From: Devosia sp. Root413D1
GTDB taxonomy: Bacteria; Pseudomonadota; Alphaproteobacteria; Rhizobiales; Devosiaceae
Length of the DNA: 64,000 nt
Assembly (NCBI RefSeq): GCF_001425235.1
Contig: NZ_LMEA01000001.1
Location: 1-64,000 of the forward strand
Direction of reading: 5' to 3'
Numbering within the stretch: the first letter of the stretch is position 1; each line of letters begins with the position of its first letter. A program made the translations under genes and the position numbers. The notes beneath the pieces are model-generated. The model did not search any database. It saw only the letters and a list, made by a program, of their open reading frames with translations, and had not been told where the DNA came from. This document shows positions 37,588 through 45,785 of the stretch, piece by piece.

Positions 37588-38601
37588 ATGGCTGAAAAGA
37601 AGATTCGCTGGGGCATCCTCAGCACCGCCAATATCGGGCTGAAGAAGGTCACCCCGGCGATCATGAAGTCGCCGCTGAGCGAAGTGGTCGCCGTCGCCTC
37701 GCGCGACGTGGCGAAGGCCGAAGCGTACATCGCCGAACTCGGTTTGACCGGCAAGGCCAAGGCGCATGGCAGCTACGAAGCTTTGTTCGCCGACCCCAAC
37801 GTCGACGCCATCTACAATCCGCTGCCCAACCACCTGCACGTGCCCATGACCCTGGCCGCGGCGAAAGCCGGCAAGCACGTGCTGTGCGAAAAGCCGATCG
37901 CGCTCAACGCCAAAGAGGCCGAGCAACTCCGGCAACTGCCCAAGAACATTGTCTTTCATGAAGCCTTCATGGTCCGCCATCACCCGCAGTGGCTCCGCGC
38001 CCGCGACATCGCCCGTTCTGGCGAGCTCGGCGAACTCCGCACCGTGCGCGGCATCTTCGAGTATTTCCTCACCGACCCCAGCAATGTGCGCAACCAGGCC
38101 GATATCGGCGGCGGCGGCATCTACGATGTCGGCTGCTATCCGATCACCGGTTCGCGCTTCCTGTTCGAGGCGGAGCCGCAGCGCGCCGTGTCGCTGGTCG
38201 ACCGCGACCCGGTGATGAAGACCGACCGCCTCGCCTCGGTGATCCTCGATTTCGGTGGCGGCAAGCAGGCAAGCTTCGTCTGCTCCACCCAGTCGGTCAA
38301 TCACCAGTCGCTCGAGCTGATCGGCACCAAGGGCCGCGTCGAACTGGTGATCCCGTTCAACGCCCCGGCCGATACCGCCACCGCCATCATCATCGACAAC
38401 GGCTATTCGCCCGATGGCCACCTCAGCCGCCGCGAGATCATCCCGCCCTGCGACCAGTACACCGAGCAGGCCAACGCCTTCTGCCGCGCCATCCTCGACA
38501 ACAAATCGCTCGAATGGGGCGTCGAGGACTCCATCAAATCGATGAAGGTCATCGACGCGGTGTTCAAAAGCGAAAAAACCGGCGCCTGGGCCACCGTCTG
38601 A
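37588..38601 (+). CDS. Gfo/Idh/MocA-family oxidoreductase
   Basis: 337 residues. N-terminal NAD(P) domain (IRWGILSTANIGLKKVTPA), the family's EKPIALNAKEAEQL motif with the catalytic lysine region, and a C-terminal alpha/beta domain (DIGGGGIYDVGCYPI). These enzymes act on sugars, inositols or their derivatives. The substrate cannot be read. Preceded by GGGAGACAC. Confidence 0.92.
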   Translation: MAEKKIRWGILSTANIGLKKVTPAIMKSPLSEVVAVASRDVAKAEAYIAELGLTGKAKAHGSYEALFADPNVDAIYNPLPNHLHVPMTLAAAKAGKHVLCEKPIALNAKEAEQLRQLPKNIVFHEAFMVRHHPQWLRARDIARSGELGELRTVRGIFEYFLTDPSNVRNQADIGGGGIYDVGCYPITGSRFLFEAEPQRAVSLVDRDPVMKTDRLASVILDFGGGKQASFVCSTQSVNHQSLELIGTKGRVELVIPFNAPADTATAIIIDNGYSPDGHLSRREIIPPCDQYTEQANAFCRAILDNKSLEWGVEDSIKSMKVIDAVFKSEKTGAWATV

Positions 38602-38644
38602 TCCAGGCTCGATCTCTCCTCATCTCCCCCTTGCGGGGGAGAAA

Positions 38645-38689
38645 GCGATTTCTAAGGCTTAGCGCCCGTCGCTAAGCCTTAGAAATCGC
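38645..38689. repeat. Perfect 20-bp-arm hairpin
   Basis: Arms 38645-38664 and 38670-38689 are perfectly complementary with a 5-nt loop (CCCGT). It is AT-richer than its surroundings and is framed by CTCCCCCTTGCGGGGGAG and AAGAGGGGGG, so it looks like an insertion into a GC-rich palindromic element. It lies between the convergent Gfo/Idh and TetR genes. Confidence 0.85.
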
Positions 38690-38728
38690 AAGAGGGGGGA
38701 CGTTTCGGGCACAGACTCTCCGCGCCCC

Positions 38729-39277
38729 CTACCCTCGCACCTCCGGCCCCACCAGCCGCTCCACCAGCAGCCGAATCCCCGGCCCCACTTCCCCTGGGCC
38801 CCGCGCCTTCCGCTTGATCCCCCAGGCTGCATCGAGCAGCAGCCGGGTCAGTAGTTCGGGCTGTCCAGCCCCCGCTTTCCGCAGTTCCTCAGCCACCATC
38901 GCGTCGATCACGTCCTCGGTCGCCCGCACCTCGGGCCGTACCTTTTCGTGCTCGTCGTAGAGTTCGTCGGCGTGCGGCGATTGCCCCAGCAGCCGATCGA
39001 TCGCCTCGTATTTGGCCGACAGCGCCGCTGCCAGCCGGGCCACCACTGTGCCCTCGCCGGTGAGCGCCGCCACGAACCGCTCGTGCAACTCCACTATCAG
39101 CTCGGCGACGATCGCCTCGAACACCGCGTTCTTGTCGCCGAAATATTTGTAGAGCGTGGGCTTGGCCACTCGTGCCTCGGCCGCAATCGCCTCCATCGAG
39201 GTGGCGCGCAATCCTTGCCTGAGGATCAGCCGCCGCGCCGCCGAAAGGATCTGCTCCCGCTTGTCGATCTCCGCCAC
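38729..39277 (-). CDS. TetR/AcrR-family transcriptional regulator
   Basis: 182 residues from a GTG at 39277 (VAEIDKREQILSAARRLILR). The helix-turn-helix is TSMEAIAAEARVAKPTLYKYFGDKNAVFEAIV, and the C-terminal half is a ligand-binding domain. An ATG at 39328 is in frame but lies inside the palindromic operator, so the GTG is preferred. It is divergent from an SDR-type oxidoreductase that it probably represses. Confidence 0.92.
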   Translation of the reverse strand: MAEIDKREQILSAARRLILRQGLRATSMEAIAAEARVAKPTLYKYFGDKNAVFEAIVAELIVELHERFVAALTGEGTVVARLAAALSAKYEAIDRLLGQSPHADELYDEHEKVRPEVRATEDVIDAMVAEELRKAGAGQPELLTRLLLDAAWGIKRKARGPGEVGPGIRLLVERLVGPEVRG

Positions 39278-39306
39278 GCCGATTTTCCTTCGTCGATATC
39301 TTGAAC

Positions 39307-39340
39307 GAACTGAACGATATTCGTACATATCGTTCAGTTC
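39307..39340. promoter_or_regulatory. Palindromic operator of the TetR/SDR pair
   Basis: Arms GAACTGAACGATAT (39307-39320) and ATATCGTTCAGTTC (39327-39340) are perfect inverted repeats around a 6-bp centre. They lie between the divergent TetR and SDR genes, 30 bp from the TetR GTG and 18 bp from the SDR ATG. A ribosome-binding ACGGAGGGA follows at 39342-39350. Confidence 0.85.
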
Positions 39341-39358
39341 AACGGAGGGATACCCCAA

Positions 39359-40390
39359 ATGTCCGACCAGCCTGACCGCGTCCTCGTCACCGGCATTTCC
39401 GGTTTTCTCGGCGGCCATGTCGCCCTGCAACTCCTCGCCCAAGGCTACACCGTCCGCGGCTCGTTGCGCAGCCTCGAGCGGGCCGAAAAGGTGAGGAAAA
39501 CCCTCGCTGCCCATGGCGCAGACACCTCGCGGCTGGAGTTCGTCGCCCTCGACCTCCTCGCCGACAAGGGTTGGGCAGAAGCGATGTCCGGCGTGCGCTA
39601 CCTGCAGCACGTCGCCTCGCCCTTCGTGCTCGAAATGCCCAGGGACAAGAACGACCTGATCCGTCCTGCCGTCGAAGGCACCCGGCGCGCCGTCACTGCC
39701 GCCTTCACCGCCGGCGTCGAGCGCGTCGTCGTCACCTCCTCGATTGCCGCCATCGCCTATGGCCATGACGACTACAGCCGCACCTTCACCACTGCCGACT
39801 GGACCAATCCCGATAGTCCCAAGGTCAGCGCCTACGCCGAATCGAAGCTGCGTGCCGAACGCGAAGCCTGGGCTGTCGCCGACAGTTTTGGCGCCCGCGA
39901 CCGGCTCGCCACCATCAATCCCGGCGCCATCCTCGGCCCGCTGCTCGACGAGGATGTCGGCACCTCGGGCCTCCTCGTGCAGCGGCTGCTCAACGGCTCC
40001 ATCCCGGCCGCGCCGAAGATGAGCTTTTCCATCATCGACGTCCGCGACGTCGCCGCCGCCCAGGTGGCGGCCATGACCGCCCCCGGCGCCGGCGGCAAGC
40101 GGCACATCCTCGCCGACCGCGAGATGAGCCTGTTCGAGCTGGCCACCGCGCTCCGCGCCGCGCTGCCCCAGGTCGCTGCCCGCGCCCCGCGCTTCGAGCT
40201 GCCCAACTGGGTGGTTCGGCTGATCGGCCTGTTCGATCCGCAGATCGGCTCCAACACCGCCGAACTCGGCCATGTCAGGCGCGTCGACGGCAATAGCGGC
40301 CGCCTTCTGCTCGCCCGCCCCACCATCCCCGGGCCCGACGCCGCCGTCGCCACCGCCCGGAGCCTCGTCGCCCAGCGTCTCGTCGCCTGA
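39359..40390 (+). CDS. Extended SDR / NAD-dependent epimerase-dehydratase
   Basis: 343 residues. It has the N-terminal TGISGFLGGHVALQLL nucleotide motif and VVTSSIAAIAYG. The catalytic Tyr is in SAYAESKLRAER, with YxxxK as YAESK. The pattern is that of dihydroflavonol-4-reductase-like enzymes that reduce ketones or aldehydes. The substrate is unknown. The TetR gene across the operator suggests induction by a small molecule. Confidence 0.9.
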   Translation: MSDQPDRVLVTGISGFLGGHVALQLLAQGYTVRGSLRSLERAEKVRKTLAAHGADTSRLEFVALDLLADKGWAEAMSGVRYLQHVASPFVLEMPRDKNDLIRPAVEGTRRAVTAAFTAGVERVVVTSSIAAIAYGHDDYSRTFTTADWTNPDSPKVSAYAESKLRAEREAWAVADSFGARDRLATINPGAILGPLLDEDVGTSGLLVQRLLNGSIPAAPKMSFSIIDVRDVAAAQVAAMTAPGAGGKRHILADREMSLFELATALRAALPQVAARAPRFELPNWVVRLIGLFDPQIGSNTAELGHVRRVDGNSGRLLLARPTIPGPDAAVATARSLVAQRLVA

Positions 40391-40443
40391 AAAAAGGACT
40401 GGTCCTCGGCGCGCGGATTGGCTAATAAGCGCGCCATCGAAGC

Positions 40444-40519
40444 GGGGCTGTAGCTCAGTTGGGAGAGCGCATCGTTCGCAATGATGAGGCCAGCGGTTCG
40501 ATTCCGCTCAGCTCCACCA
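40444..40519 (+). tRNA. tRNA-Ala (anticodon CGC)
   Basis: A 76-nt cloverleaf with an encoded CCA end. The acceptor stem GGGGCTG pairs with CAGCTCC. The D-arm is GCTCAGTTGGGAGAGC and the anticodon loop is TTCGCAA (anticodon CGC). The T-arm is AGCGG-TTCGATT-CCGCT. Its last 17 nt are part of the 24-bp attachment repeat of the island that follows. Confidence 0.93.
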
Positions 40520-40526
40520 CTTCGAT
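40503..40526. repeat. attL core of the genomic island (tRNA-Ala 3' end)
   Basis: 24-bp direct repeat (starts TCCGCTCAGCTCCACCA), identical to 55655-55678. It begins in the tRNA T-arm and extends 7 bp past the CCA. The integrase gene starts 84 bp further in. Confidence 0.92.
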
Positions 40527-40593
40527 CTAGAGCGTTGATCCCGCTCAAACCCTCTGAAATCCAAACGTTTTCTGTCCTCACTGCTCCACAACC

Positions 40594-40605
40594 CTGCTAC
40601 ACATT
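40594..40605 (+). promoter_or_regulatory. Candidate integrase arm-type site, left
   Basis: CTGCTACACATT, followed by GGGT. It recurs in the same orientation at 55583-55594, just inside the right att core. Both copies lie 55-70 bp from the core on the island side, as arm-binding sites of tyrosine integrases do. Confidence 0.5.
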
Positions 40606-40609
40606 GGGT

Positions 40610-42517
40610 ATGGACGACATGGGCAAGTATCCCGGCCTCGTGCTTCGCGGATCGGTTTTCTACTATCGCAGACGCGTCCCAGAGGACGTGCGGAACGGCA
40701 TTGCCGCGAACCGAGAGCGATGGAACCGGCTATCAGTGAACCCCGGTGCACCGCTCCACGACTGGCGCGAGCTACTTCAAGAAGACGGAACGGTACGAGG
40801 GGTGATCATTCGGTCACTCAAGACCGGCGAGCGACCCGAAGCGGAGCGGCGCTATCTCGCCACCGCCAGCAGCATCGCCAACAAGCTAGCCGAGATTGTC
40901 GCGCGTATGTCAGCGGAGGAGCCCATCGCAACCGACGACCACCTGCGGGAAATCGCCAGCAGATACTACTCCGACAGGACAAGGGGCGCTGAAGCCGAGT
41001 TTGGGGCCCTCACAGCCGACCAGTCGCAAATCGTTGAGAACTGGCGCGAAGACCTTGCGGCCATCGCGAGCGGTAGCGACGTTTTTAGGAGGGCCCTTAT
41101 GTCACGCGCAGCAGGGCTCCTCTCAGCGAGCGGGTTCGTTGCTGACGCGCACACCTCTAGCACTCTCGGTGGCTACCTCATGAAGGCCGAGCGTACGTTT
41201 CTAGAGCAGCAAATCTGGGAGTGGGAGACCGAGCAAAACATCTGGGACCGAGATCAAGAACCGGCGGAGCGACCTAAGGTGGCCGCCCTGCTCGCCCAAT
41301 CCGAAGGTTCACGACCTGACGTCGCGGCCGCCCCAGAACGAGTGCCTCGGCCCCCTCGGCGACTTGTCTCCATGCGGGATGTCTACAAGCGCTACCTTGT
41401 TCGGAAGGCCACTGCAGATCGGCATCACAAGACGCTGGGCAAATACGACTACGTATGGCGCCTCATCGAGGACTGTTTCAACGTGGACAAACCGATGTCC
41501 GAAATTTCGCGCGACGACACAAGTCGTTTCGAGGATATCTTGCGACGCCTGCCGCCCAACTGGCGGAAAAACAAGCGGCTTAAGGGCCTTCGTGCGCCGG
41601 AGGTTGCCGTCGAAGCTTCTCGCCTTGGCATGAAGCCGATTGGTCCGAACACCCTGTATGGCTACCTCTCTAACCTGTCGGCGTTCTTTGCATGGGCCGA
41701 AGCCGAGGACTTTGTAGAGAAGAACCTCGCACACGGGCTGGCTGAAAAACCCACGGGCAAGACGGCCCCGAGCCGGGTGAAGTTTGAAGACGACGACCTC
41801 TCAATCCTCTTCGGCGCAAACTACCGGACTGAGGCGCGCAAATATGGTGGCCTGAAGCCGCCTCCGCCCCCGGATGAGTTACCCGATGATCCTCGATACT
41901 GGGCTCCCATAGTGTCTCTGTTCACAGGCATGCGACTTGCCGAGATATGTCAGCTTACTCGCAAAGAGGTTCGGGAGTTTGACGGCGTCCCTTGCATCGT
42001 GACCATGTGGGATGTCAGCGACGAAACCGACTATGACGATCGGGAGGAAGACAAAGTCGTTCGGTCGATGAAATCTGCGGCGGCACAGCGGGCAATTCCG
42101 CTGGTAGATGAACTCCTTCGTCTGGGTTTTTGGGAGTTTGCTAAGCGCTTGCCAGATGGCAGCAGCGCCCGGCTGTTTCCAGCGCTCAAGCCAAATAAGC
42201 ACGGTTACATTGCAGCGCCCATCTCGCGCTGGTTCAACCGGTACAAGGCGACTGCTGGTGTCACAGACACGCGCAAAGTCTTCCATAGCCTGCGGCACAC
42301 CTTCCGGAGCGCAATGGCCCGCGCTGAGGTCAGTCATGACATAGCTGTGCGTGTCGGCGGATGGTCATCACGCGGTTTGTCTGACCACTACGGCAGATCG
42401 GACAACTTGGTGAAATTGGCGCACCAGCAACTGAACCGTATACGGTATGAGAGGCTCGATCTGTCGCACCTTTATCCCCCAGCAATTCCACAAATCGAAC
42501 TGTTAAGAGAGATTTAG
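40610..42517 (+). CDS. Tyrosine-type site-specific integrase of the island
   Basis: 635 residues from ATG 40610. An ATG at 40619 (MGKYPGLVLRGSVFYYRRRV) is also possible. The open frame upstream is just the tRNA gene. The N-terminal arm-binding domain opens GLVLRGSVFYYRRRVP, typical of large proteobacterial integrases. The catalytic residues are Arg442 (FTGMRLAEI), His559 and Arg562 (HSLRHTF), a Trp in GGWSSRG, and Tyr594 (SDHYGRSD). Its place beside the tRNA end identifies it as the enzyme that inserted the island. Confidence 0.95.
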   Translation: MDDMGKYPGLVLRGSVFYYRRRVPEDVRNGIAANRERWNRLSVNPGAPLHDWRELLQEDGTVRGVIIRSLKTGERPEAERRYLATASSIANKLAEIVARMSAEEPIATDDHLREIASRYYSDRTRGAEAEFGALTADQSQIVENWREDLAAIASGSDVFRRALMSRAAGLLSASGFVADAHTSSTLGGYLMKAERTFLEQQIWEWETEQNIWDRDQEPAERPKVAALLAQSEGSRPDVAAAPERVPRPPRRLVSMRDVYKRYLVRKATADRHHKTLGKYDYVWRLIEDCFNVDKPMSEISRDDTSRFEDILRRLPPNWRKNKRLKGLRAPEVAVEASRLGMKPIGPNTLYGYLSNLSAFFAWAEAEDFVEKNLAHGLAEKPTGKTAPSRVKFEDDDLSILFGANYRTEARKYGGLKPPPPPDELPDDPRYWAPIVSLFTGMRLAEICQLTRKEVREFDGVPCIVTMWDVSDETDYDDREEDKVVRSMKSAAAQRAIPLVDELLRLGFWEFAKRLPDGSSARLFPALKPNKHGYIAAPISRWFNRYKATAGVTDTRKVFHSLRHTFRSAMARAEVSHDIAVRVGGWSSRGLSDHYGRSDNLVKLAHQQLNRIRYERLDLSHLYPPAIPQIELLREI

Positions 42518-42623
42518 TTCGATCCTTAATCCTCCCGCGCTAAGGCTATGCAACTTGGTATTTGGGACGGCATAGTACTGGCATGCAATCAAGTACCTCC
42601 CTCTCTGAGCGTCAAAAAAATCC

Positions 42624-43022
42624 ATGTCTGAGTTTGGTCCGTTTCACAGGAAGAAGGCTCCCAAGCAGCGATACGATGATGTCTTGAAGCAGGAGGCCTC
42701 CAGCGAGATTTGGGGGAAACCACTGAGGCTGGGCGGCTTGTTCCCTAAGGTGAAGGCCTACAGCATGCCGCTATGCTTCGGTATTGCTGCTGGAATAGAG
42801 TGCGCGGACGGTGAAGGCATCGAGTTCGTCACGGCAGTCCCACCCTCAGAAGTCCTCCCCAATGGGGTGGTATACTGGACATTGGGAGAGACGCCTGTTC
42901 CCGGTCTCCGAAAGATCGATGACGAGACAATTGCTCTCACAGTCACCATATCGAAGGTTGTATACAGCGAACGAGGAGAGAAGCCCAATGAGCCTCAGCG
43001 AAACGCTCCTGTTCATCCATAA
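42624..43022 (+). CDS. Island hypothetical protein
   Basis: 132 residues, soluble, with a basic start (FHRKKAPKQRYDDVLKQEASSEIWG) and a beta-rich remainder (VVYWTLGETPVPGLRKIDDETIALTVTISKVVYS). No known motif. Its end overlaps the next gene by 35 bp, so the two are likely an operon. Not a recognisable excisionase, although it sits where one is often found. Confidence 0.6.
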   Translation: MSEFGPFHRKKAPKQRYDDVLKQEASSEIWGKPLRLGGLFPKVKAYSMPLCFGIAAGIECADGEGIEFVTAVPPSEVLPNGVVYWTLGETPVPGLRKIDDETIALTVTISKVVYSERGEKPNEPQRNAPVHP

Positions 43023-43845
43023 GCCGATCGCCGACATCCTTAAGAGTGCCGGACCGGCCTCCCACGCCGCTAAGTTCGAGATTGATGGCGAAACTGCATA
43101 CCTATTTGAAGGTGCAAGCCCCGAGACAGCACTGTTCGGGCTGACGGCTGATCCGAACGCTCCGAAAGGCCACTACTGGACCCAGCTTCTTCACCGAGAG
43201 AGCAAGAATACGAGAGCCCTAGCCGCAGCCTTGCAGGCCTTGGGCGTAGGCAAAGAAGAAATCGTATCTGCCACAACCGGGAGCGGAGTGCCCATTGTCG
43301 ATGTAGCGGCCGTGCGCGAGTACCTGAGTGAAGCCCCAAGGGCGGACAGTCGTCCAATACCCGGTCAAAGGACGGTCCAGAAAGGACCAACTAATGACAG
43401 TGAATGGGTGGTGATTGACGCCGCGCAGCGACCAATAGCTGACTTAGCCAAGTACGTCGCAAGAGGACTGAAAGTAGGGGAAGCGCCGAGCCGATTTGTT
43501 TTGGTAATTAACTTCAGAATGGTCAAGCAGGACAAAATGTGGGCTGACAAAAATTGGAGACCTCTGAGGAAATGGCACCGCGCGGCAGATGGCACGAAGA
43601 CATTTAGCAGAATAAGACGACCTATCCGCCCGGTGCTTCTCAAGCTAGCGCTGGAACGCATACATGGCCGCAGGGTCTCAAGCTATTGGAGGCATGTCAT
43701 TGTACTCTACGATGATGACGTTTCTTCGGTGAGCGAACGGCTCACGCGAGCAAAGACGCTTTTGGTTGGAAATACCGCAACTGCAACAAAGCTGCAAAAG
43801 CTCACGCACGCATCGGTTTCGGTATCAAAAGAATTGGCCGCGTGA
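42988..43845 (+). CDS. Island hypothetical protein
   Basis: 285 residues from ATG 42988, chosen for the preceding GAGGAGAG. The N-terminal ~110 residues form one region (LFEGASPETALFGLTADPNA). A basic C-terminal part follows (RKWHRAADGTKTFSRIRRPIRPVLLKLALERIHGRR) that could bind nucleic acid. No family is recognised. It overlaps the preceding gene, and the Septu-like pair is downstream after 365 bp. Confidence 0.6.
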   Translation: MSLSETLLFIHKPIADILKSAGPASHAAKFEIDGETAYLFEGASPETALFGLTADPNAPKGHYWTQLLHRESKNTRALAAALQALGVGKEEIVSATTGSGVPIVDVAAVREYLSEAPRADSRPIPGQRTVQKGPTNDSEWVVIDAAQRPIADLAKYVARGLKVGEAPSRFVLVINFRMVKQDKMWADKNWRPLRKWHRAADGTKTFSRIRRPIRPVLLKLALERIHGRRVSSYWRHVIVLYDDDVSSVSERLTRAKTLLVGNTATATKLQKLTHASVSVSKELAA

Positions 43846-43884
43846 ACACCCTACCGATCTGAACAGTCCGCCCCTGATCTCCTC

Positions 43885-44049
43885 ATGGCGGGAGACAAAG
43901 TGCACGTTGCAGTTGTCGATGTAGGATCACCGGCAAAAGGCAACCTTGGCTGGTGGATTACCGGTCCGGTTGTCGAATTGGGATCGAAAGCCGCTGCGAC
44001 CGAAGGAAATACTCGTCTTCTAGGCATTTGTTTCTGGAGGTCTCTCTGA
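43885..44049 (+). pseudogene. Short ORF, possible remnant
   Basis: A 54-codon frame (MAGDKVHVAVVDVGSPAKGN, then LGWWITGPVVELGSKAAAT) lying in the 365-base gap 43846-44210, which otherwise shows no gene. The start reads like the first strands of a larger alpha/beta domain and then stops, so it may be the 5' remnant of a broken gene. It could also be a small real protein or chance. Confidence 0.3.
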
Positions 44050-44210
44050 CGGACACGCGGCGGACGCTCGGGCCGAAAAACAGGTGACCATATTGAAACC
44101 CGGTGGTGGCTGACCACCTCCGGTAACTCAGGCAATACAGAGCGACGGGCTGTGCACAACAACGCGATGTATGTAGATAGTGCGCCAGCGTCAGACCACA
44201 GGGGCCTCAC

Positions 44211-45785
44211 TTGCGCATCTTCGTTCAACCGCCAGCCCGGCGTCCCTCGCGGGTTCAGGCCGATGACGCCCTGATACTAGTTGGGAACACTTGGAACGAC
44301 TACGGATACCGCACCTTGTATGCGGCGTTCCGACAGCTTGGCCAGTCATTTCACGAGATCGGAAACGTCAAAGTTCTGTCGAGAACTCAGAAAGTCGGCG
44401 AGGTTCCGCTGCCACAAGAGGAACTGCCGGGTGGCATCCTGCCGGACGAATACATCTCGCTGGGCAACAGCATCGATTATTACGAGCGCCTCATCGAGAT
44501 GGGCGCCGAGTACGCCGTTGAAGTTCTTGCAGCGCTGAAGGACGCGACGCGGGATGAGAGCCTGAGAACCTCGTTCTCCGACGTTGAGGCCTATGGCGTT
44601 TCCCTAAATCGCGATCGATCTGATGCCGAGACGTTTTATAGAGAGGCGCGAAACACCATTGAGAGTGGCGGCCCCCTACCTCAGGAGGCTGGTTTCGAGT
44701 TTGCCTTTACGCCGGGGCCGGACGGAGAACCGATCCGGTTTGAGTTTGGCTCTGGCCACATAGGAGGGTTTGGCGATCCGGGTCCCTCTCGTCGCGTGGC
44801 CGTGCTTGTCGGCGCCAACGGCGTTGGAAAGACCCGCCTCCTAGCTCAGATCGCCCGCGTCGCGTACGCGGCTCCAAGGGACCGGGACGAACTTCGAGAT
44901 GAAGGGGTCATTGACGGTAGCCCAGCTTTCCCGAGCATCGTTGCCGTTTCTTACAGTTCTTTTGATGACTTCGATCCCCCGAGGCTAACCGGGGATGACC
45001 CCTTGCAGGTGGCTAGGCAATTACGTGAGGGTACAGGACGCTACACCTATTGCGGAATACGCGATGTAGCTGCGAAATTTGAGAACCCTGACGAACCGAC
45101 CCGGCTGCTCACCCCAGACCAACTGGCAACGCTGTTTGCAGAACGCATTGAAACCGTCAGGTCGCTAAATCGATGGCCGATGCTCACGAGAGCGCTCTTG
45201 CCTGTATTGTCGGAGCCTTCGTTCCCATTGGGCTTCGAACGCGGGAGCGTCCCTGCAAGATTTGTCCTTGACCATTTTCTGGCGGACGACCCACGAAAGG
45301 TCTTCGGACTGCTGTCTAGCGGCCACAAGATCGCTATGCATCTTCTGGCAAGTCTAGCCGCTACGCTGAACCGGCGTGGTCTAGCGTTGATTGATGAACC
45401 GGAAACACACCTGCACCCGCCGCTGCTAGCGGCCCTAATGACTGGATTGCGCAACATCCTCGATACCCTTCAGTCTTACGCGATTGTTGCCACGCATTCG
45501 CCCGTCGTTGCGCAAGAAACGCTAAGCAGTCAGGTCTTGATCATCGGGATTGGTGGAGCCTCTAAGGCAACGCGACGCCCGGACATAGAGACTTTCGGCG
45601 AGAATACGGGAACGCTTACCAGAGAAATCTTCGGCCTTCACCCGGACGCAGCCGACTACACCAAGGTGCTTGACCAGATGGTAGCGACCTATGGGAGCAT
45701 CGAAGCCTTGGAGGCCCATCTCGGCGCACCGCTGTCAGGACAGGCTCTAGCTTACGTTTCTTCTGCTATCGCCCGGCGGTCCTAA
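44211..45785 (+). CDS. AAA/ABC-type ATPase, Septu PtuA-like, with a long N-terminal extension
   Basis: 524 residues from a TTG start at 44211, with no better start nearby. The ATPase core has Walker A GANGVGKT at 201-208, a degenerate signature (LLSSGHK, 368-373), Walker B LALIDEPETH at 391-400 and the H-loop ATHSP at 427-431. This is the SMC/OLD-like layout seen in PtuA and related anti-phage ATPases. About 195 residues precede Walker A (ALILVGNTWNDYGYRTLYAA onward), where PtuA normally has almost nothing. That region is unrecognised and may be a sensor or partner domain. The stop overlaps the start of an HNH gene (TAATG). Confidence 0.8.
   Translation: MRIFVQPPARRPSRVQADDALILVGNTWNDYGYRTLYAAFRQLGQSFHEIGNVKVLSRTQKVGEVPLPQEELPGGILPDEYISLGNSIDYYERLIEMGAEYAVEVLAALKDATRDESLRTSFSDVEAYGVSLNRDRSDAETFYREARNTIESGGPLPQEAGFEFAFTPGPDGEPIRFEFGSGHIGGFGDPGPSRRVAVLVGANGVGKTRLLAQIARVAYAAPRDRDELRDEGVIDGSPAFPSIVAVSYSSFDDFDPPRLTGDDPLQVARQLREGTGRYTYCGIRDVAAKFENPDEPTRLLTPDQLATLFAERIETVRSLNRWPMLTRALLPVLSEPSFPLGFERGSVPARFVLDHFLADDPRKVFGLLSSGHKIAMHLLASLAATLNRRGLALIDEPETHLHPPLLAALMTGLRNILDTLQSYAIVATHSPVVAQETLSSQVLIIGIGGASKATRRPDIETFGENTGTLTREIFGLHPDAADYTKVLDQMVATYGSIEALEAHLGAPLSGQALAYVSSAIARRS

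Noticed and set aside
39329-40273. Upstream extension of the TetR frame (to 514 codons)
   Set aside because: Antisense to the SDR gene; the operator palindrome and GTG mark the real start.
40481-40609. N-terminal extension of the integrase into the tRNA gene
   Set aside because: The codons are simply tRNA and att sequence; the real start is at 40610 or 40619.
43851-44228. 125-codon minus-strand frame before the Septu-like pair
   Set aside because: Pro/Arg/Ser-rich with no motif, and antisense to the short ORF; not supported.
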